Shown: positions 25,656 through 35,299, counted from the first letter of the stretch. The stretch is 60,396 nt of DNA from Bacteroidota bacterium (GCA_023458415.1 JAEWZO010000007.1:1-60396); one strand, 5' to 3'. Numbers and translations: made by a program. The notes: generated by a model from the letters alone, not told the origin.

Positions 25656-26975
25656 ATGAAGAGATTTACCATTTTATTAGGAATAGCTTCTTTTCTATTC
25701 ATTTCTGATAATATTGCAGCTCAGGACAGCATCTCCACCGCTGATCTTCTTAAGAGAATCGAAAAACTGGAAGCCGAGCAGAAAAAACCAAAAGAATGGG
25801 ACGCTTCCATTTATGGCTGGGTTCGAACAGAATACAGCTACGACAGCCGACAGAACACCTATTCCCGCGAGTACAACCTGAATCTTTACCCTTTGGAAGA
25901 AAAACTGGACGCCAACGGGAACGACATTAATGCGGCAGATGCAAGCAATTTCCTGGGAATCACCACACGCGTCGGCATTCGGTTCCGCGGACCTGATGTT
26001 TGGGGCGCTAAAGCAACCGGTAATATTGAGGGTGACTTTTTTGGCAATACCGAACTCAACAAAAGCGTGGGCGGAACCGGTGCAATCGGGCTTTTCCGGC
26101 TTCGTCACGCCACCGCAACTTTAGCCTGGCCAAAAACTTCCGTAACCTTTGGGCAAACCTGGTATCCTACTTTCGTGCCTGAAGTATTTCCCGGAGTAGC
26201 GAGTTTCAACACAGGTATTTTGTTCAATCCGTTTGGGTGGGCAGGACAAATCCGAGTACGTCAGCAAATTGTTCCCAATCTTACTTTCGACCTCGTTGCT
26301 TACAAAAACCGTGAATTCACCACAGCTACTGCTGCAGGCGGGTTCAGCAACAGTGCGACAATTAATTCAGTAACACCAACGGTTCACGGACAACTTCAGT
26401 ACAAAGATCCGAAGATTGTCGCAGGAATTGGCGCTGAATATCAGTCACTGAAACCGGTAATCGAATCAAACGGGCTGGTTTCTGAAGAAAAGCTGAATTC
26501 GGGAATGTTCTTCGGTTATTTCAAATACACCAATCCGAAAATCGTAGCGAAAGCATACGGAATTACGGGCGGAAATCTTCATCATCTCGTGATGCTTGGC
26601 GGTTTTGCCGGCTTTACGGAAGCCAACGGACAGGAAAGCTATCAACCTGTTAAAACTTCCGCATACTGGGTGGATCTCGCAAGCAACAATGCCAAAATAG
26701 CTCCGGGTGTTTTCTTCGGATATACCAAAAACTCCGGAACAGAGAGCAATTACAACAATCTTTATGTGCGTGGAGCTTCCGGTACAAGAATTCTCGACAA
26801 CATCTGGAGAGCTTCTGCAAGGGTTGATTTCAAACAGAACAAATTCCTCATCGTTCCCGAAGTTGAATACACTTCTGCAACCTGGGGCGACCTGAAACCG
26901 GATGCAACTGCAGGCGACAATCAGAAAACCGTCGGAAACGTACGTGTAATGGCCAGAGTACAGTATTCTTTTTAA
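25656..26975 (+). CDS. DcaP-like trimeric outer-membrane porin
   Basis: A 439-residue outer-membrane channel. A signal peptide ends at about residue 22 (IAAQ). A short coiled coil follows (STADLLKRIEKLEAEQKK, 27-44), then about 390 residues of amphipathic beta strands ending in an aromatic terminal strand (VRVMARVQYSF). N-terminal coiled coil plus barrel is the DcaP architecture; DcaP porins import anionic small molecules such as dicarboxylates. The gene lies directly upstream of the symporter pair, so uptake of acetate or related acids through the outer membrane is the likely job. Confidence 0.8.
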   Translation: MKRFTILLGIASFLFISDNIAAQDSISTADLLKRIEKLEAEQKKPKEWDASIYGWVRTEYSYDSRQNTYSREYNLNLYPLEEKLDANGNDINAADASNFLGITTRVGIRFRGPDVWGAKATGNIEGDFFGNTELNKSVGGTGAIGLFRLRHATATLAWPKTSVTFGQTWYPTFVPEVFPGVASFNTGILFNPFGWAGQIRVRQQIVPNLTFDLVAYKNREFTTATAAGGFSNSATINSVTPTVHGQLQYKDPKIVAGIGAEYQSLKPVIESNGLVSEEKLNSGMFFGYFKYTNPKIVAKAYGITGGNLHHLVMLGGFAGFTEANGQESYQPVKTSAYWVDLASNNAKIAPGVFFGYTKNSGTESNYNNLYVRGASGTRILDNIWRASARVDFKQNKFLIVPEVEYTSATWGDLKPDATAGDNQKTVGNVRVMARVQYSF

Positions 26976-27064
26976 GGGCTAAATCTGAAAGCTGAAAACT
27001 TTTTGATAGACAGCGATCAAGGTAATCTCAAATTTCAAAATAAAAATAAAAACATCAAACAACT

Positions 27065-27319
27065 ATGAGTAAAAACGACAACAACAATTACTGGAGAGAG
27101 AACATAAAGTATCTCGTCATCCTGATGTCACTGTGGTTCATTGTGTCCTACGGTTTCGGAATTATCCTGGTTGATCAGCTTAATCAGTACTCAATTGGTG
27201 GTTTCCCGCTTGGCTTTTGGTTTGCGCAGCAGGGATCCATCTATGCATTCATTTTCATCATTGCAATTTATCTTGTACTGATGAACAGACTCGACAAAAA
27301 ATATAACCTAAACGATTAA
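27065..27319 (+). CDS. DUF4212 small subunit of a sodium:solute symporter
   Basis: An 84-residue protein with two transmembrane helices (about 15-35 and 52-72), starting YWRENIKYLVILMSLWF, characteristic of DUF4212 small subunits. Such genes always accompany a VC_2705-type Na+/solute symporter, here 5 bases downstream. The two form an acetate-type uptake system. First membrane gene of the operon after the porin, from which it is separated by 89 bases containing a short heptad-like stretch. Confidence 0.9.
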   Translation: MSKNDNNNYWRENIKYLVILMSLWFIVSYGFGIILVDQLNQYSIGGFPLGFWFAQQGSIYAFIFIIAIYLVLMNRLDKKYNLND

Positions 27320-27324
27320 TTATT

Positions 27325-29124
27325 ATGGACGGTACAACTTGGACTTGGATTTGGGTTATTGCAACCTTCGCGCTCTATCTGGGCATTGCTTTTTGGGCAA
27401 AAGCGGGATCTACAAAAGAATTTTATGTAGCGGGCGGAGGTGTTTCGCCAATGATGAACGGGATGGCAACAGCAGCCGACTGGATGTCTGCAGCTTCATT
27501 CATCTCAATGGCCGGACTCATTTCCTTTATGGGTTACGACGGATCGGTATTTTTGATGGGATGGACCGGTGGTTACGTACTACTCACACTCCTGCTCGCG
27601 CCTTATCTCAGAAAATTCGGAAAGTTCACAGTTCCGGATTTCATCGGAGACCGTTATTACTCCAAAACCGCTCGCGTTTTAGCGGTAATCTGCGCACTCA
27701 TCGTTTCCTTTACGTATGTTGCAGGACAAATGCAGGGTGTGGGAATGGTGTTTTCCAGATTCCTGGGCGTAGGTGTTGAATGGGGTGTGGTAATCGGTAT
27801 GGTGGTGGTTCTTTTCTATGCAACATTAGGCGGGATGAAGGGAATTACTTACACGCAGGTTGCACAATATTGCGTTTTGATTTTCGCATTTATGGTTCCT
27901 GCTTTTTTCATTTCATTTCAGATGACAGGACATTTCATCCCACAAATCGGAATGGGTGCAACCACTGAAGACGGCGCTTACATCCTGAAAAAGCTTGATA
28001 CGCTTTTGGTGGATCTCGGTTTCACTGAATATACACAGGGAACAAAAAGCAAAATCGATGTATTTGCCATCACCGCAGCACTGATGATGGGAACTGCAGG
28101 ATTGCCGCACGTTATCGTAAGATTCTTCACCGTACCGAAAGTAGCCGACGCAAGAAAATCCGGATTATACGCATTGATTTTCATCGCCATTCTTTATACC
28201 ACTGCTCCGGCTATTGCTGTTTTTGCAAGGGTAAACCTTTTCAATACCACTCAGGATAAAGCTTATTCTGAAATGCCATCCTGGTTCAAAACCTGGGAAG
28301 AAACCGGACTTTTGGGTTGGGTTGATAAAAACGGTGACGGAAAAATTCAGGCTGCTCCAGGCGAAGTTGTAGCAGGTACGAAACCTGAATTCGCCGAAGC
28401 GAGAGGTAAACACGGCGAAAGAGTTCTGACCAACGTTAACACAGAAAACAAAAATGAACTTTACGTTAATGGTGACATTATGGTACTGGCCAATCCGGAA
28501 ATTGCCAATCTTCCGCTTTGGGTTATCGGACTGGTGGCAGCAGGTGGTCTTGCCGCAGCATTATCTACAGCAGCAGGTCTTTTGATCGTAATATCTTCCG
28601 CAATCTCTCACGATTTAATGAAGAAAACCATCAACCCGAATCTTTCCGAAAAAGCTGAATTGCGAGCTGCGAGAATTGCATCTGTGGTTGCAGTATGTGT
28701 TGCGGGATATTTTGGTATCAATCCGCCGGGATTTGTGGCTTCCGTTGTTGCCATCGCCTTCGGTTATGCCGCCGCAACATTCTTCCCGGCAATATTTATG
28801 GGAATTTTCTCCAAACGTATGAACAAAGAAGGTGTAGTTGCGGGTATGGTCGTAGGTCTGTTGTTCACGATGTACTACGTACTGAAATTCAAACTTTCCG
28901 GAATTGCAGGTTTCACCTGGGTGGAATCCATTCTGGGAAGCAACAAGAAAGAAGACTGGTGGTGGGGAATTTCTCCTGAAGGCATCGGATTTATCGGGAT
29001 GCTGCTGAACTTTGCAGTAAGCATTGTGATCTCTTATCTGACGCCTCGTGTTCCGCAGGACGTACAGGAAATGGTGGAAAATATCAGAATTCCGTCCGGA
29101 GCTGGTGAAGCCACCCATCATTAG
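27325..29124 (+). CDS. Sodium:solute symporter, acetate permease (ActP/VC_2705) type
   Basis: A 599-residue inner-membrane transporter with 13-14 predicted helices. It starts with a helix at 5-24, then GGGVSPMMNGMATAADWMSAASFI, the family's sodium-site signature. A large soluble insertion of about 80 residues lies near the middle (GLLGWVDKNGDGKIQ...), with the conserved GLAAALSTAAGLL after it. Members take up acetate, propionate or similar monocarboxylates with Na+ or H+. The neighbouring porin, symporter-linked kinase and two acyl-CoA synthetases support acetate or propionate. Confidence 0.92.
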   Translation: MDGTTWTWIWVIATFALYLGIAFWAKAGSTKEFYVAGGGVSPMMNGMATAADWMSAASFISMAGLISFMGYDGSVFLMGWTGGYVLLTLLLAPYLRKFGKFTVPDFIGDRYYSKTARVLAVICALIVSFTYVAGQMQGVGMVFSRFLGVGVEWGVVIGMVVVLFYATLGGMKGITYTQVAQYCVLIFAFMVPAFFISFQMTGHFIPQIGMGATTEDGAYILKKLDTLLVDLGFTEYTQGTKSKIDVFAITAALMMGTAGLPHVIVRFFTVPKVADARKSGLYALIFIAILYTTAPAIAVFARVNLFNTTQDKAYSEMPSWFKTWEETGLLGWVDKNGDGKIQAAPGEVVAGTKPEFAEARGKHGERVLTNVNTENKNELYVNGDIMVLANPEIANLPLWVIGLVAAGGLAAALSTAAGLLIVISSAISHDLMKKTINPNLSEKAELRAARIASVVAVCVAGYFGINPPGFVASVVAIAFGYAAATFFPAIFMGIFSKRMNKEGVVAGMVVGLLFTMYYVLKFKLSGIAGFTWVESILGSNKKEDWWWGISPEGIGFIGMLLNFAVSIVISYLTPRVPQDVQEMVENIRIPSGAGEATHH

Positions 29125-29163
29125 AAGATTTTATTTAACTTTAGAATGAACAATTCTAATTAA

Positions 29164-29358
29164 ATGAAGAAAAGACACAAGCAGAAACTGGCCGTATTAA
29201 GCATTGCGCTCTTCGTGATGTTTAATGCGCCGGTTCTGCTCCTTTTCAGTAAATCGCAGGAAAGTTTCGGTTTTCCTGTGTTTTACATTTATGTATTTGC
29301 AGTTTGGCTGTTATCGGCGGTTCTGTCGTTTTTAATTTTCAGAAAATTCGGTGAGTAG
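29164..29358 (+). CDS. Small two-helix membrane protein
   Basis: A 64-residue protein with a basic N-terminus (MKKRHKQK) and two membrane helices (about 11-28 and 39-59). No family recognised. Its stop overlaps the GTG start of the kinase by 8 bases (29351-29358), implying translational coupling, so it may assist the symporter or the kinase. Position between transporter and sensor favours an accessory subunit. Confidence 0.7.
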   Translation: MKKRHKQKLAVLSIALFVMFNAPVLLLFSKSQESFGFPVFYIYVFAVWLLSAVLSFLIFRKFGE

Positions 29359-32038
29359 TACGTTAATTTTTGTGATTATCATCCTGTATCTGGGACTTTT
29401 GTTCTTCATCGCTTACTGGGCGGAGAAGAAAAAGAGTAATTTCTGGACGAATAATCCTTATGTCTACGCTCTTTCCATCGCGGTTTATTGTTCTGCGTGG
29501 ACTTTCTACGGAAGCATCGGCGTTGCTGCCAAAGAAGGACTGCATTATATGGCAATTTACATTGGTCCGGTGATTATTATTCCGGCGTGGATTTTTATAC
29601 AGTCGAAAATCATCCGCATTTCAAGAGTAAACAAGATTTCCAGTATTGCAGATTTCATTTCACTGCGCTACGGAAACGGACGATTTCTGGGTGCTTTGGT
29701 TGCGGTGGTTTGTATTTTAGCTGTTATTCCATACATCGGACTGCAGATTAAAGCGATTTCTGAAACTTTTCATTTGATTTCAAATACATCGCATTCAGAG
29801 AATATTTTACTGGATACAGCGACTTATGTCGTTTTACTGATTGCTGTTTTTTCCGCCTACTATGGAACGCGCTATGTCGACGCTTCTGAAAAAAGAGCCG
29901 GAATTATCGCAGCTGTGGCGACCGAAAGTTTCTTAAAAATTCTGTTCTTCATCATTCTTGGGATTTTCGTGGTTTATGGTGTGTTCAACGGGTTTGGAGA
30001 CATCTATTCAAAAGCTTCGAAACTTCCTGATTTCGACCGGATTAATTCACTCAACACTCTGGAAAGCGGCTTCAACTGGACACTGCTCACATTGCTTTCG
30101 ATGTCGGCGATTTTCCTTTTACCAAGACAGTTTCACACATCCATTGTTGAAAACAAATCTGAAAAACATCTTAAAACTGCGATCTGGGTTTTTCCGCTGT
30201 ATATGCTGATTTTCAATCTGTTTGTATTTCCCATTGCGTGGGGCGGAAATTTTCTATTTCAGGGTGAAAATGTGAATGCAGATTTCTACGCATTACTGAT
30301 TCCACAGAAATTCGGGAACAGTTTTATATCACTCATTGTTTTTCTCGGAGGTTTGAGCGCCTCTATTTCGATGATTATTATTTCGAGTATTTCCCTTTCG
30401 GTAATGCTTTCCAACAACGTCATCATTCCGTACGGCTGGCTCGAAAGTTTTAAAATTGAATCTGAAACCAGCAACACAAAAACTATTGTTAACATCAGAA
30501 AAATAAGCATTTTGCTGCTCATTTTGTTTGGATTTGTTTTCTATAAATCACTGATTGAAAGTAATTCGCTGTTTTCCGTGGGACTCATTTCTTTTGTACT
30601 AATGGCGCAACTGGCTCCAGCATTTTTTGGCGGACTTTACTGGCGCCGCGGAAGTTATAAAGGTGCTGTTCTGGGTATAATTGCAGGTGTTCTGATATGT
30701 TATGTGAATCTGATTTTGCCGAATTATTCTACAGATTTTAATAAAGCAATCACTGATAATTCGGTTTTTCAATTTCTTAAAATTCCATACTTGAGTTCAA
30801 TTTCAAGCACATTTTTCTGGAGCATGTTGATTAATGCGGGGATTTACATCACTGTTTCTGCAAGCACTGTTGGCTCCTACCGTGAAAGAAATTATGCCGA
30901 AATTTATGCTGATATCGACGATTATATCCGCAACCACGAAAATGCTTACATCTGGCGCGGAACAGCTCAAATTTCTGATATTCAGAAAATTCTGGTGAAA
31001 TTTTTAGGTGAGAAAAAAACACAGCAGGCGTTGAAAATTTTCAATCTGAAATACAACATTACCGATGATGATGACACTGCAGATGCCCGATTCATCAAAT
31101 TTTCCGAAAATCTTTTAAGTGGTAGAATTGGTACTGCTTCAGCAAAAATCCTAATTGAAGGCGTAACCAAGGAAGATAAAATCACGCTTCCTGAAGTACT
31201 TAAAATACTTGAAGAAAGTAAAGAAAATATCAATCTTAACCGTCAGTTAACCGAGCAAAGTCAGCAGCTTCGTCTTTTGTCCGAAGATCTACAGCACGCT
31301 AATCAGAATCTTGTTTTTAAAGACAAACAGAAAGATGAATTTCTGGATTCTGTCGCGCACGAACTCAGAACGCCGATTACAGCGATTCGCGCGACCAGCG
31401 AAATCCTGATTGATGATCATGAAATGCCGCTGGAGATTAAAAAAGAATTTCTGGGAAATATTATTTCCGAAAGCGATCGATTGGCGGAAATCATCAACGA
31501 TATTTTGTATCTCGATAAGTTGGAAGCCGGCTCTGTTTCCCTTCAAATAGAAGAAAAAAATATTATTGAAACCTACAGAAAGGCCGCAAAACCTTTGATT
31601 CATCTTTTTGAAAAACGCGGTCTGCACCACTCCGAAGTCAATTTGCTGCAGAATGAAATCTACCACTTTGATGAAATGAAAATGATTCAGGTTTTTCAGA
31701 ATATTTTGGGGAATGCGCTGAAATTCACCAACGATCAGGGAATGATTCAGACGAAGTTTCAGGAAAAAGAAGGAGCGCTGAAAATTTCCATTTTCAATAC
31801 CGGAAAAACCATCCCGGAAGAAGATCTGGAGTTCATTTTTGAAAAGTTTTATCAGAGTCAAAATCAGAACATCAGAAAACCTGTCGGAAGCGGATTAGGT
31901 CTTTCAATCTGTAAGAAAATCATTGATGCACATGGCGGAGAAATTAAGGTGAAAAACAAAGAAATTGGGGTGACGTTTGAAGTTACTATTAAGACATCAG
32001 ACACGAGATTTCAGATGTTAGACAATACTGAAAAATAA
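29351..32038 (+). CDS. Symporter-fused sensor histidine kinase (CbrA/CrbS type)
   Basis: An 895-residue inner-membrane kinase. Residues 1-500 are a complete Na+/solute symporter-like domain of about 13 helices. Residues about 515-620 form a STAC linker domain. Then come a coiled coil and HisKA with the phosphorylated His670 in SVAHELRTP, and a HATPase_c domain (ILGNALKFTN, GSGLGLSICKKIID). CrbS in Vibrio has this architecture and controls acetate uptake and acs with CrbR. The GTG start at 29351 overlaps the preceding gene. The last ~10 codons (SDTRFQMLDNTEK) are encoded by a 7-bp repeat array, not kinase-like sequence. Confidence 0.88.
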   Translation: MSSTLIFVIIILYLGLLFFIAYWAEKKKSNFWTNNPYVYALSIAVYCSAWTFYGSIGVAAKEGLHYMAIYIGPVIIIPAWIFIQSKIIRISRVNKISSIADFISLRYGNGRFLGALVAVVCILAVIPYIGLQIKAISETFHLISNTSHSENILLDTATYVVLLIAVFSAYYGTRYVDASEKRAGIIAAVATESFLKILFFIILGIFVVYGVFNGFGDIYSKASKLPDFDRINSLNTLESGFNWTLLTLLSMSAIFLLPRQFHTSIVENKSEKHLKTAIWVFPLYMLIFNLFVFPIAWGGNFLFQGENVNADFYALLIPQKFGNSFISLIVFLGGLSASISMIIISSISLSVMLSNNVIIPYGWLESFKIESETSNTKTIVNIRKISILLLILFGFVFYKSLIESNSLFSVGLISFVLMAQLAPAFFGGLYWRRGSYKGAVLGIIAGVLICYVNLILPNYSTDFNKAITDNSVFQFLKIPYLSSISSTFFWSMLINAGIYITVSASTVGSYRERNYAEIYADIDDYIRNHENAYIWRGTAQISDIQKILVKFLGEKKTQQALKIFNLKYNITDDDDTADARFIKFSENLLSGRIGTASAKILIEGVTKEDKITLPEVLKILEESKENINLNRQLTEQSQQLRLLSEDLQHANQNLVFKDKQKDEFLDSVAHELRTPITAIRATSEILIDDHEMPLEIKKEFLGNIISESDRLAEIINDILYLDKLEAGSVSLQIEEKNIIETYRKAAKPLIHLFEKRGLHHSEVNLLQNEIYHFDEMKMIQVFQNILGNALKFTNDQGMIQTKFQEKEGALKISIFNTGKTIPEEDLEFIFEKFYQSQNQNIRKPVGSGLGLSICKKIIDAHGGEIKVKNKEIGVTFEVTIKTSDTRFQMLDNTEK
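31992..32026. repeat. 7-bp tandem repeat array, left side of the S23 unit
   Basis: Five heptads, AGACATC AGACACG AGATTTC AGATGTT AGACAAT, overlapping the 3' coding end of the kinase. GAGATTTCAGAT at 32005-32016 is a perfect 12-base inverted match to 32469-32480. Confidence 0.8.
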
Positions 32039-32073
32039 AATGAAAACTAAATATTAAAGAGTATTAATACAAA

Positions 32074-32424
32074 ATGCACAATTTTGAGAAACTAATTTTC
32101 TGGCAAAAAGCGATGCAACTCGCTAAAGATATTTATTTGTTGTCCGTAGAAATTCCTCATGATGAGCGCTACGGATTAATTTCTCAGATGAAAAGAAGCG
32201 CGGTTTCGATCAGTTCTAATATCGCAGAAGGAGCAGGAAGAAATACAAACAGAGAATTCAATCAGTTTCTGGGAATTGCAAACGGCTCTGCATTTGAGCT
32301 ACAGACGCAGTTGCTTTTAAGTAAAGAACTTTATTCAATGGATGAAAAAAAAGTGGACAAACTGCTGGCAGATCTCCATGAAATCCAGAAAATGATGTAT
32401 ACTTTCAAACAAAATTTAAAATAA
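32074..32424 (+). CDS. Four-helix-bundle protein (23S rRNA intervening sequence / S23 family)
   Basis: A 116-residue all-helical protein of the S23/Avd-like family (TIGR02436 type). Recognised by NFEKLIFWQKAM, the signature AVSISSNIAEGAGR (about residues 48-61), NREFNQFLGIANGS, and ELQTQLLLS. Relatives are encoded by intervening sequences inserted in 23S rRNA genes; the fold is that of Avd in diversity-generating retroelements. Molecular function is unknown. Here it sits alone between a histidine kinase and its receiver gene, flanked by inverted 7-bp repeat arrays (31992-32026 and 32448-32480). Confidence 0.9.
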   Translation: MHNFEKLIFWQKAMQLAKDIYLLSVEIPHDERYGLISQMKRSAVSISSNIAEGAGRNTNREFNQFLGIANGSAFELQTQLLLSKELYSMDEKKVDKLLADLHEIQKMMYTFKQNLK

Positions 32425-32447
32425 ATATAACTTGGTTTCAGTTAAAA

Positions 32448-32480
32448 ATCTGAAATCTGAAATCTGAAATCTGAAATCTC
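32448..32480. repeat. 7-bp tandem repeat array, right side of the S23 unit
   Basis: Four perfect ATCTGAA heptads and a partial ATCTC, ending at the base before the response-regulator ATG (32481). It is the reverse complement of the AGATTTC heptad type on the left side of the S23 gene. Confidence 0.85.
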
Positions 32481-32849
32481 ATGTCTAAGTACAAAATATT
32501 AATCGCAGACGACGAGCACAAAATCGTGATGACACTGGAATATTCCTTTCGGAAAGCCGGTTATGAAGTGTTTATTGCACGCGACGGTTCTGAAGTTCTG
32601 GAAATTCTGAAGAATGAAATTCCGGACCTAATTCTTCTCGATATCATGATGCCAAATGTAGACGGTTACACTACCCTTTCGGAAATCAGAAAAAACGAGA
32701 AATTTTCGGATACGAAAGTGATTTTCCTTTCTGCAAAAAGTGGGGAAAGCGATATCGCGAAAGGACTCGAAATGGGTGCAAACGCTTACGTTACAAAACC
32801 TTATTCGATAAAAAAACTGCTGGAAAAAGTAGAAGAACTCGTAAATTAG
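32481..32849 (+). CDS. Receiver-only response regulator
   Basis: A 122-residue single receiver domain with the acidic pair Asp10/Asp11 (IADDEH), the phosphorylation site Asp54 (LLDIMMPNVDG), and Lys106 (YVTKPYS). There is no output domain. It is the natural partner of the symporter-fused kinase at 29351-32038; the 442 bases between them are filled by the S23 unit. Without a DNA-binding domain it must pass its signal to another protein. The in-cluster zinc-ribbon/HTH protein at 25067 is a possible candidate (inference). Confidence 0.9.
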   Translation: MSKYKILIADDEHKIVMTLEYSFRKAGYEVFIARDGSEVLEILKNEIPDLILLDIMMPNVDGYTTLSEIRKNEKFSDTKVIFLSAKSGESDIAKGLEMGANAYVTKPYSIKKLLEKVEELVN

Positions 32850-32906
32850 TTACAGAAAATCATCCGAAAACAACATCAACAAACTAAAATCTAAATCAAA
32901 AATATT

Positions 32907-34793
32907 ATGAAAGCGCAGGAAATGTTTACTGAAAGTACTGAGAACAAAGAAAAATTCTGGGAAGAACATGCAAAAGAAATCAAGTGGTTCGAATTTCCGA
33001 AAACCATACTTTCCGAGGACGAAAACGGATATCCGGTTTGGTTCAAAGACGGAAAACTCAACATGTCTTATCTCTGTCTTGACAAACATATCGAGGATGG
33101 ATACGGCGACCAGGTTGCCGTGATTTACGATTCGCCGGTGACAGATAAGAAGCAGAAATTCACATTTAATGAAGTAAAAGAAGAAGTTTCAAAACTTGCA
33201 GGAGGGCTCAAATCTCTCGGACTGAAAAAAGGTGACTCCGCAGTAATTTACATGCCGATGATTCCGCAGACGCTTTTTTCTATGCTGGCTTGCGCAAGAA
33301 TTGGCGTTATACATAATGTTGTTTTTGGTGGATTCGCGCCACATGAACTGGTTGTAAGAATTGATGACTGTAAACCGAAAGTAATGATCACTTCCACCGC
33401 AGGAGTTGAAGTTGCCCGAAGAATTCCTTACCTGCCTTTGGTGGGACAGGCGATTGAACTTGCACAGGACAAAGTAGATAACATCATTGTTTACGACCGC
33501 CAACTGATCGATAATAAACACGAATATTTTGAAGGAACCATTGATTATCAGGATCTTGTAGATAAATCCAAACCTGCAGATTATGTAGAGGTTGAAGCTT
33601 CGCATCCGTTGTATTTGCTCTATACTTCCGGTACAACGGGAAAACCGAAAGGAGTTACAAGAGATACAGGTGGACACGCTACAGCGCTGAAATTTGCCAT
33701 GAAATACCACTACGGAATGGAACCCGGCGAAGTTTTCTGGGCTGCTTCCGATTTTGGTTGGGCGGTTGGTCACTCGTTCATGGCGTACGGTCCGTTGCTG
33801 AACAGAAATACAACCATCGTTTTCGAAGGAAAACCGGTAATGACACCGGATGCGGGAACTTTCTGGCGTGTTATTTCGGAACATAAGGTTAATACGATGT
33901 TTACCGCACCTACAGCGATCAGAGCAATCAAGAAAGAAGATCCGGACGGCGAATTCATCAAAAAATATGATTTATCTCATTATAAAAAGCAGTTTTTGGC
34001 GGGAGAACGCTGCGACGTTGCCACACTCGACTGGTTTGGTGAACACATTGGAATTCCGGCTATCGATCACTGGTGGCAAACAGAATCCGGTTCGCCGATG
34101 CTTGGTTTGATGACGTATTTCGATGATTTTAAAATCAAGAGAGCTTCTGCAGGAAAACCGTTTCCTGGTTACGATATTATGGTTTTCGATGAAAACGGAT
34201 ATGAACTCGATCCTCACCACGAAGGTTATTTGGTGATTAAACTTCCACTCGCACCGGGAGCAATGCTCGGAATCTGGAACGATTTCCCAAGATTCAAGAA
34301 AAGTTATCTGTCACAGTTTCCGGGCTATTATTTCTCCGGAGACGGCGCCATTAAGGATGAAGACGGATATATTTTCGTAACTGGACGTGTGGATGACGTA
34401 ATTAATGTTGCCGGTCACCGACTTTCCACTTCCGAAATGGAAGAAGTCGTTTCCGGACATCCTGATATCGCGGAATGTGCCGTTGTGGGAATGGAAGATC
34501 AATTAAAAGGTCAGATTCCGTTTGCAGTCGCTGTTACGAAAGCCGGTGTTAACAAAGACGAAACGGAAATTGAAAAAGAAGTTGTTGCTTTGGTTCGTGA
34601 GAAAATCGGTGCTGTAGCTTCACTGAAAAATGTGATGATCGTTAACCGACTTCCGAAAACCCGCTCCGGAAAAATCCTTAGAAAATTAATCCGGACAATG
34701 TTGGACGGTAAAGAATTCCAGATTCAATCAACCATTGATGACGAAGCAATTGTTGGTGAAATTCAGGAGAAGATTGAATCCTATAAGGCTTAA
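32907..34793 (+). CDS. prpE: Propionate-CoA ligase (PrpE/ACSS3-type acyl-CoA synthetase)
   Basis: A 628-residue AMP-forming acyl-CoA synthetase. P-loop TSGTTGKPKGVTRDTGG (the RDTGG is typical of PrpE rather than Acs), DHWWQTESG, GRVDDVINVAGHRLSTSEME and the acetylatable lysine in RSGKILRK are all present. It activates propionate, and with lower efficiency acetate, to the CoA ester via the acyl-AMP. It lies 57 bases after the response regulator and before a second synthetase (acs), fitting a short-chain-acid module. Exact substrate preference cannot be read from sequence. Confidence 0.87.
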   Translation: MKAQEMFTESTENKEKFWEEHAKEIKWFEFPKTILSEDENGYPVWFKDGKLNMSYLCLDKHIEDGYGDQVAVIYDSPVTDKKQKFTFNEVKEEVSKLAGGLKSLGLKKGDSAVIYMPMIPQTLFSMLACARIGVIHNVVFGGFAPHELVVRIDDCKPKVMITSTAGVEVARRIPYLPLVGQAIELAQDKVDNIIVYDRQLIDNKHEYFEGTIDYQDLVDKSKPADYVEVEASHPLYLLYTSGTTGKPKGVTRDTGGHATALKFAMKYHYGMEPGEVFWAASDFGWAVGHSFMAYGPLLNRNTTIVFEGKPVMTPDAGTFWRVISEHKVNTMFTAPTAIRAIKKEDPDGEFIKKYDLSHYKKQFLAGERCDVATLDWFGEHIGIPAIDHWWQTESGSPMLGLMTYFDDFKIKRASAGKPFPGYDIMVFDENGYELDPHHEGYLVIKLPLAPGAMLGIWNDFPRFKKSYLSQFPGYYFSGDGAIKDEDGYIFVTGRVDDVINVAGHRLSTSEMEEVVSGHPDIAECAVVGMEDQLKGQIPFAVAVTKAGVNKDETEIEKEVVALVREKIGAVASLKNVMIVNRLPKTRSGKILRKLIRTMLDGKEFQIQSTIDDEAIVGEIQEKIESYKA

Positions 34794-34796
34794 CTT

Positions 34797-34866
34797 AGAC
34801 GCAAAGTTCGCTAAGTGGTTTTTATGATGCATCGTTGTGATGAACGCAAAGGCGCTTCGCTTTGCA
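34797..34866. repeat. CGCAAAG-type repeats left of the GxxExxY gene
   Basis: A GACGCAAAGTTCGCTAAG copy is followed by 34842-34864, which matches 35330-35352 in inverted orientation at 19 of 23 positions (core CGCAAnGGCGCTTCGCTT). The inner copy can also form its own hairpin. Confidence 0.7.
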
Positions 34867-34921
34867 ATGTTTCTCAAAAACAATTGCGAATAGTTCGTTA
34901 ATTACTGTAATTCGAAAAAAA

Positions 34922-35299
34922 GTGACAGAAAATGAGATATCAAAAATTGTCTTTGATTGTGGACTGAAAATTCACAGGAAGCTGGGAATTGGTCTTTACG
35001 AAACCGTTTATGAGCAATGCCTGAGCTACGAACTGGAGGAAGCAGGTTTGAAAATTGAAAAACAAAAGGATATCGCTATAGAATACGACGAGCTTCGAAT
35101 TGAGCGGGCTTTCCGAGTAGACCTGCTGATTGAAGAGAAAGTAATTGTGGAAGTGAAAGCAGTTGCAGAAATCAATGATTATCATACTTTCCAGCTGTTA
35201 AACTATCTTAGAATCACGAGACTGAAGCTTGGATTGATTTTAAATTTCCATTCTTTCCTTTTTAAAAATGGAGTAAAACGAATAGCAAATAATTTATAA
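34922..35299 (+). CDS. GxxExxY family protein
   Basis: A 125-residue protein from a GTG at 34922 (MTENEISKIVFDCGLKIHRKLG), carrying the diagnostic GLYETVY and then VEVKAV, a PD-(D/E)xK-like core in the PDDEXK_3 family. An ATG at 34862 would add a 20-residue tail encoded by repeat sequence, so GTG is preferred. These small nuclease-fold proteins are common in Bacteroidetes; function is unknown. It lies between prpE and acs with CGCAAAG/CTTTGCG repeats on both sides, an insert in the acid-activation module. Confidence 0.85.
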   Translation: MTENEISKIVFDCGLKIHRKLGIGLYETVYEQCLSYELEEAGLKIEKQKDIAIEYDELRIERAFRVDLLIEEKVIVEVKAVAEINDYHTFQLLNYLRITRLKLGLILNFHSFLFKNGVKRIANNL

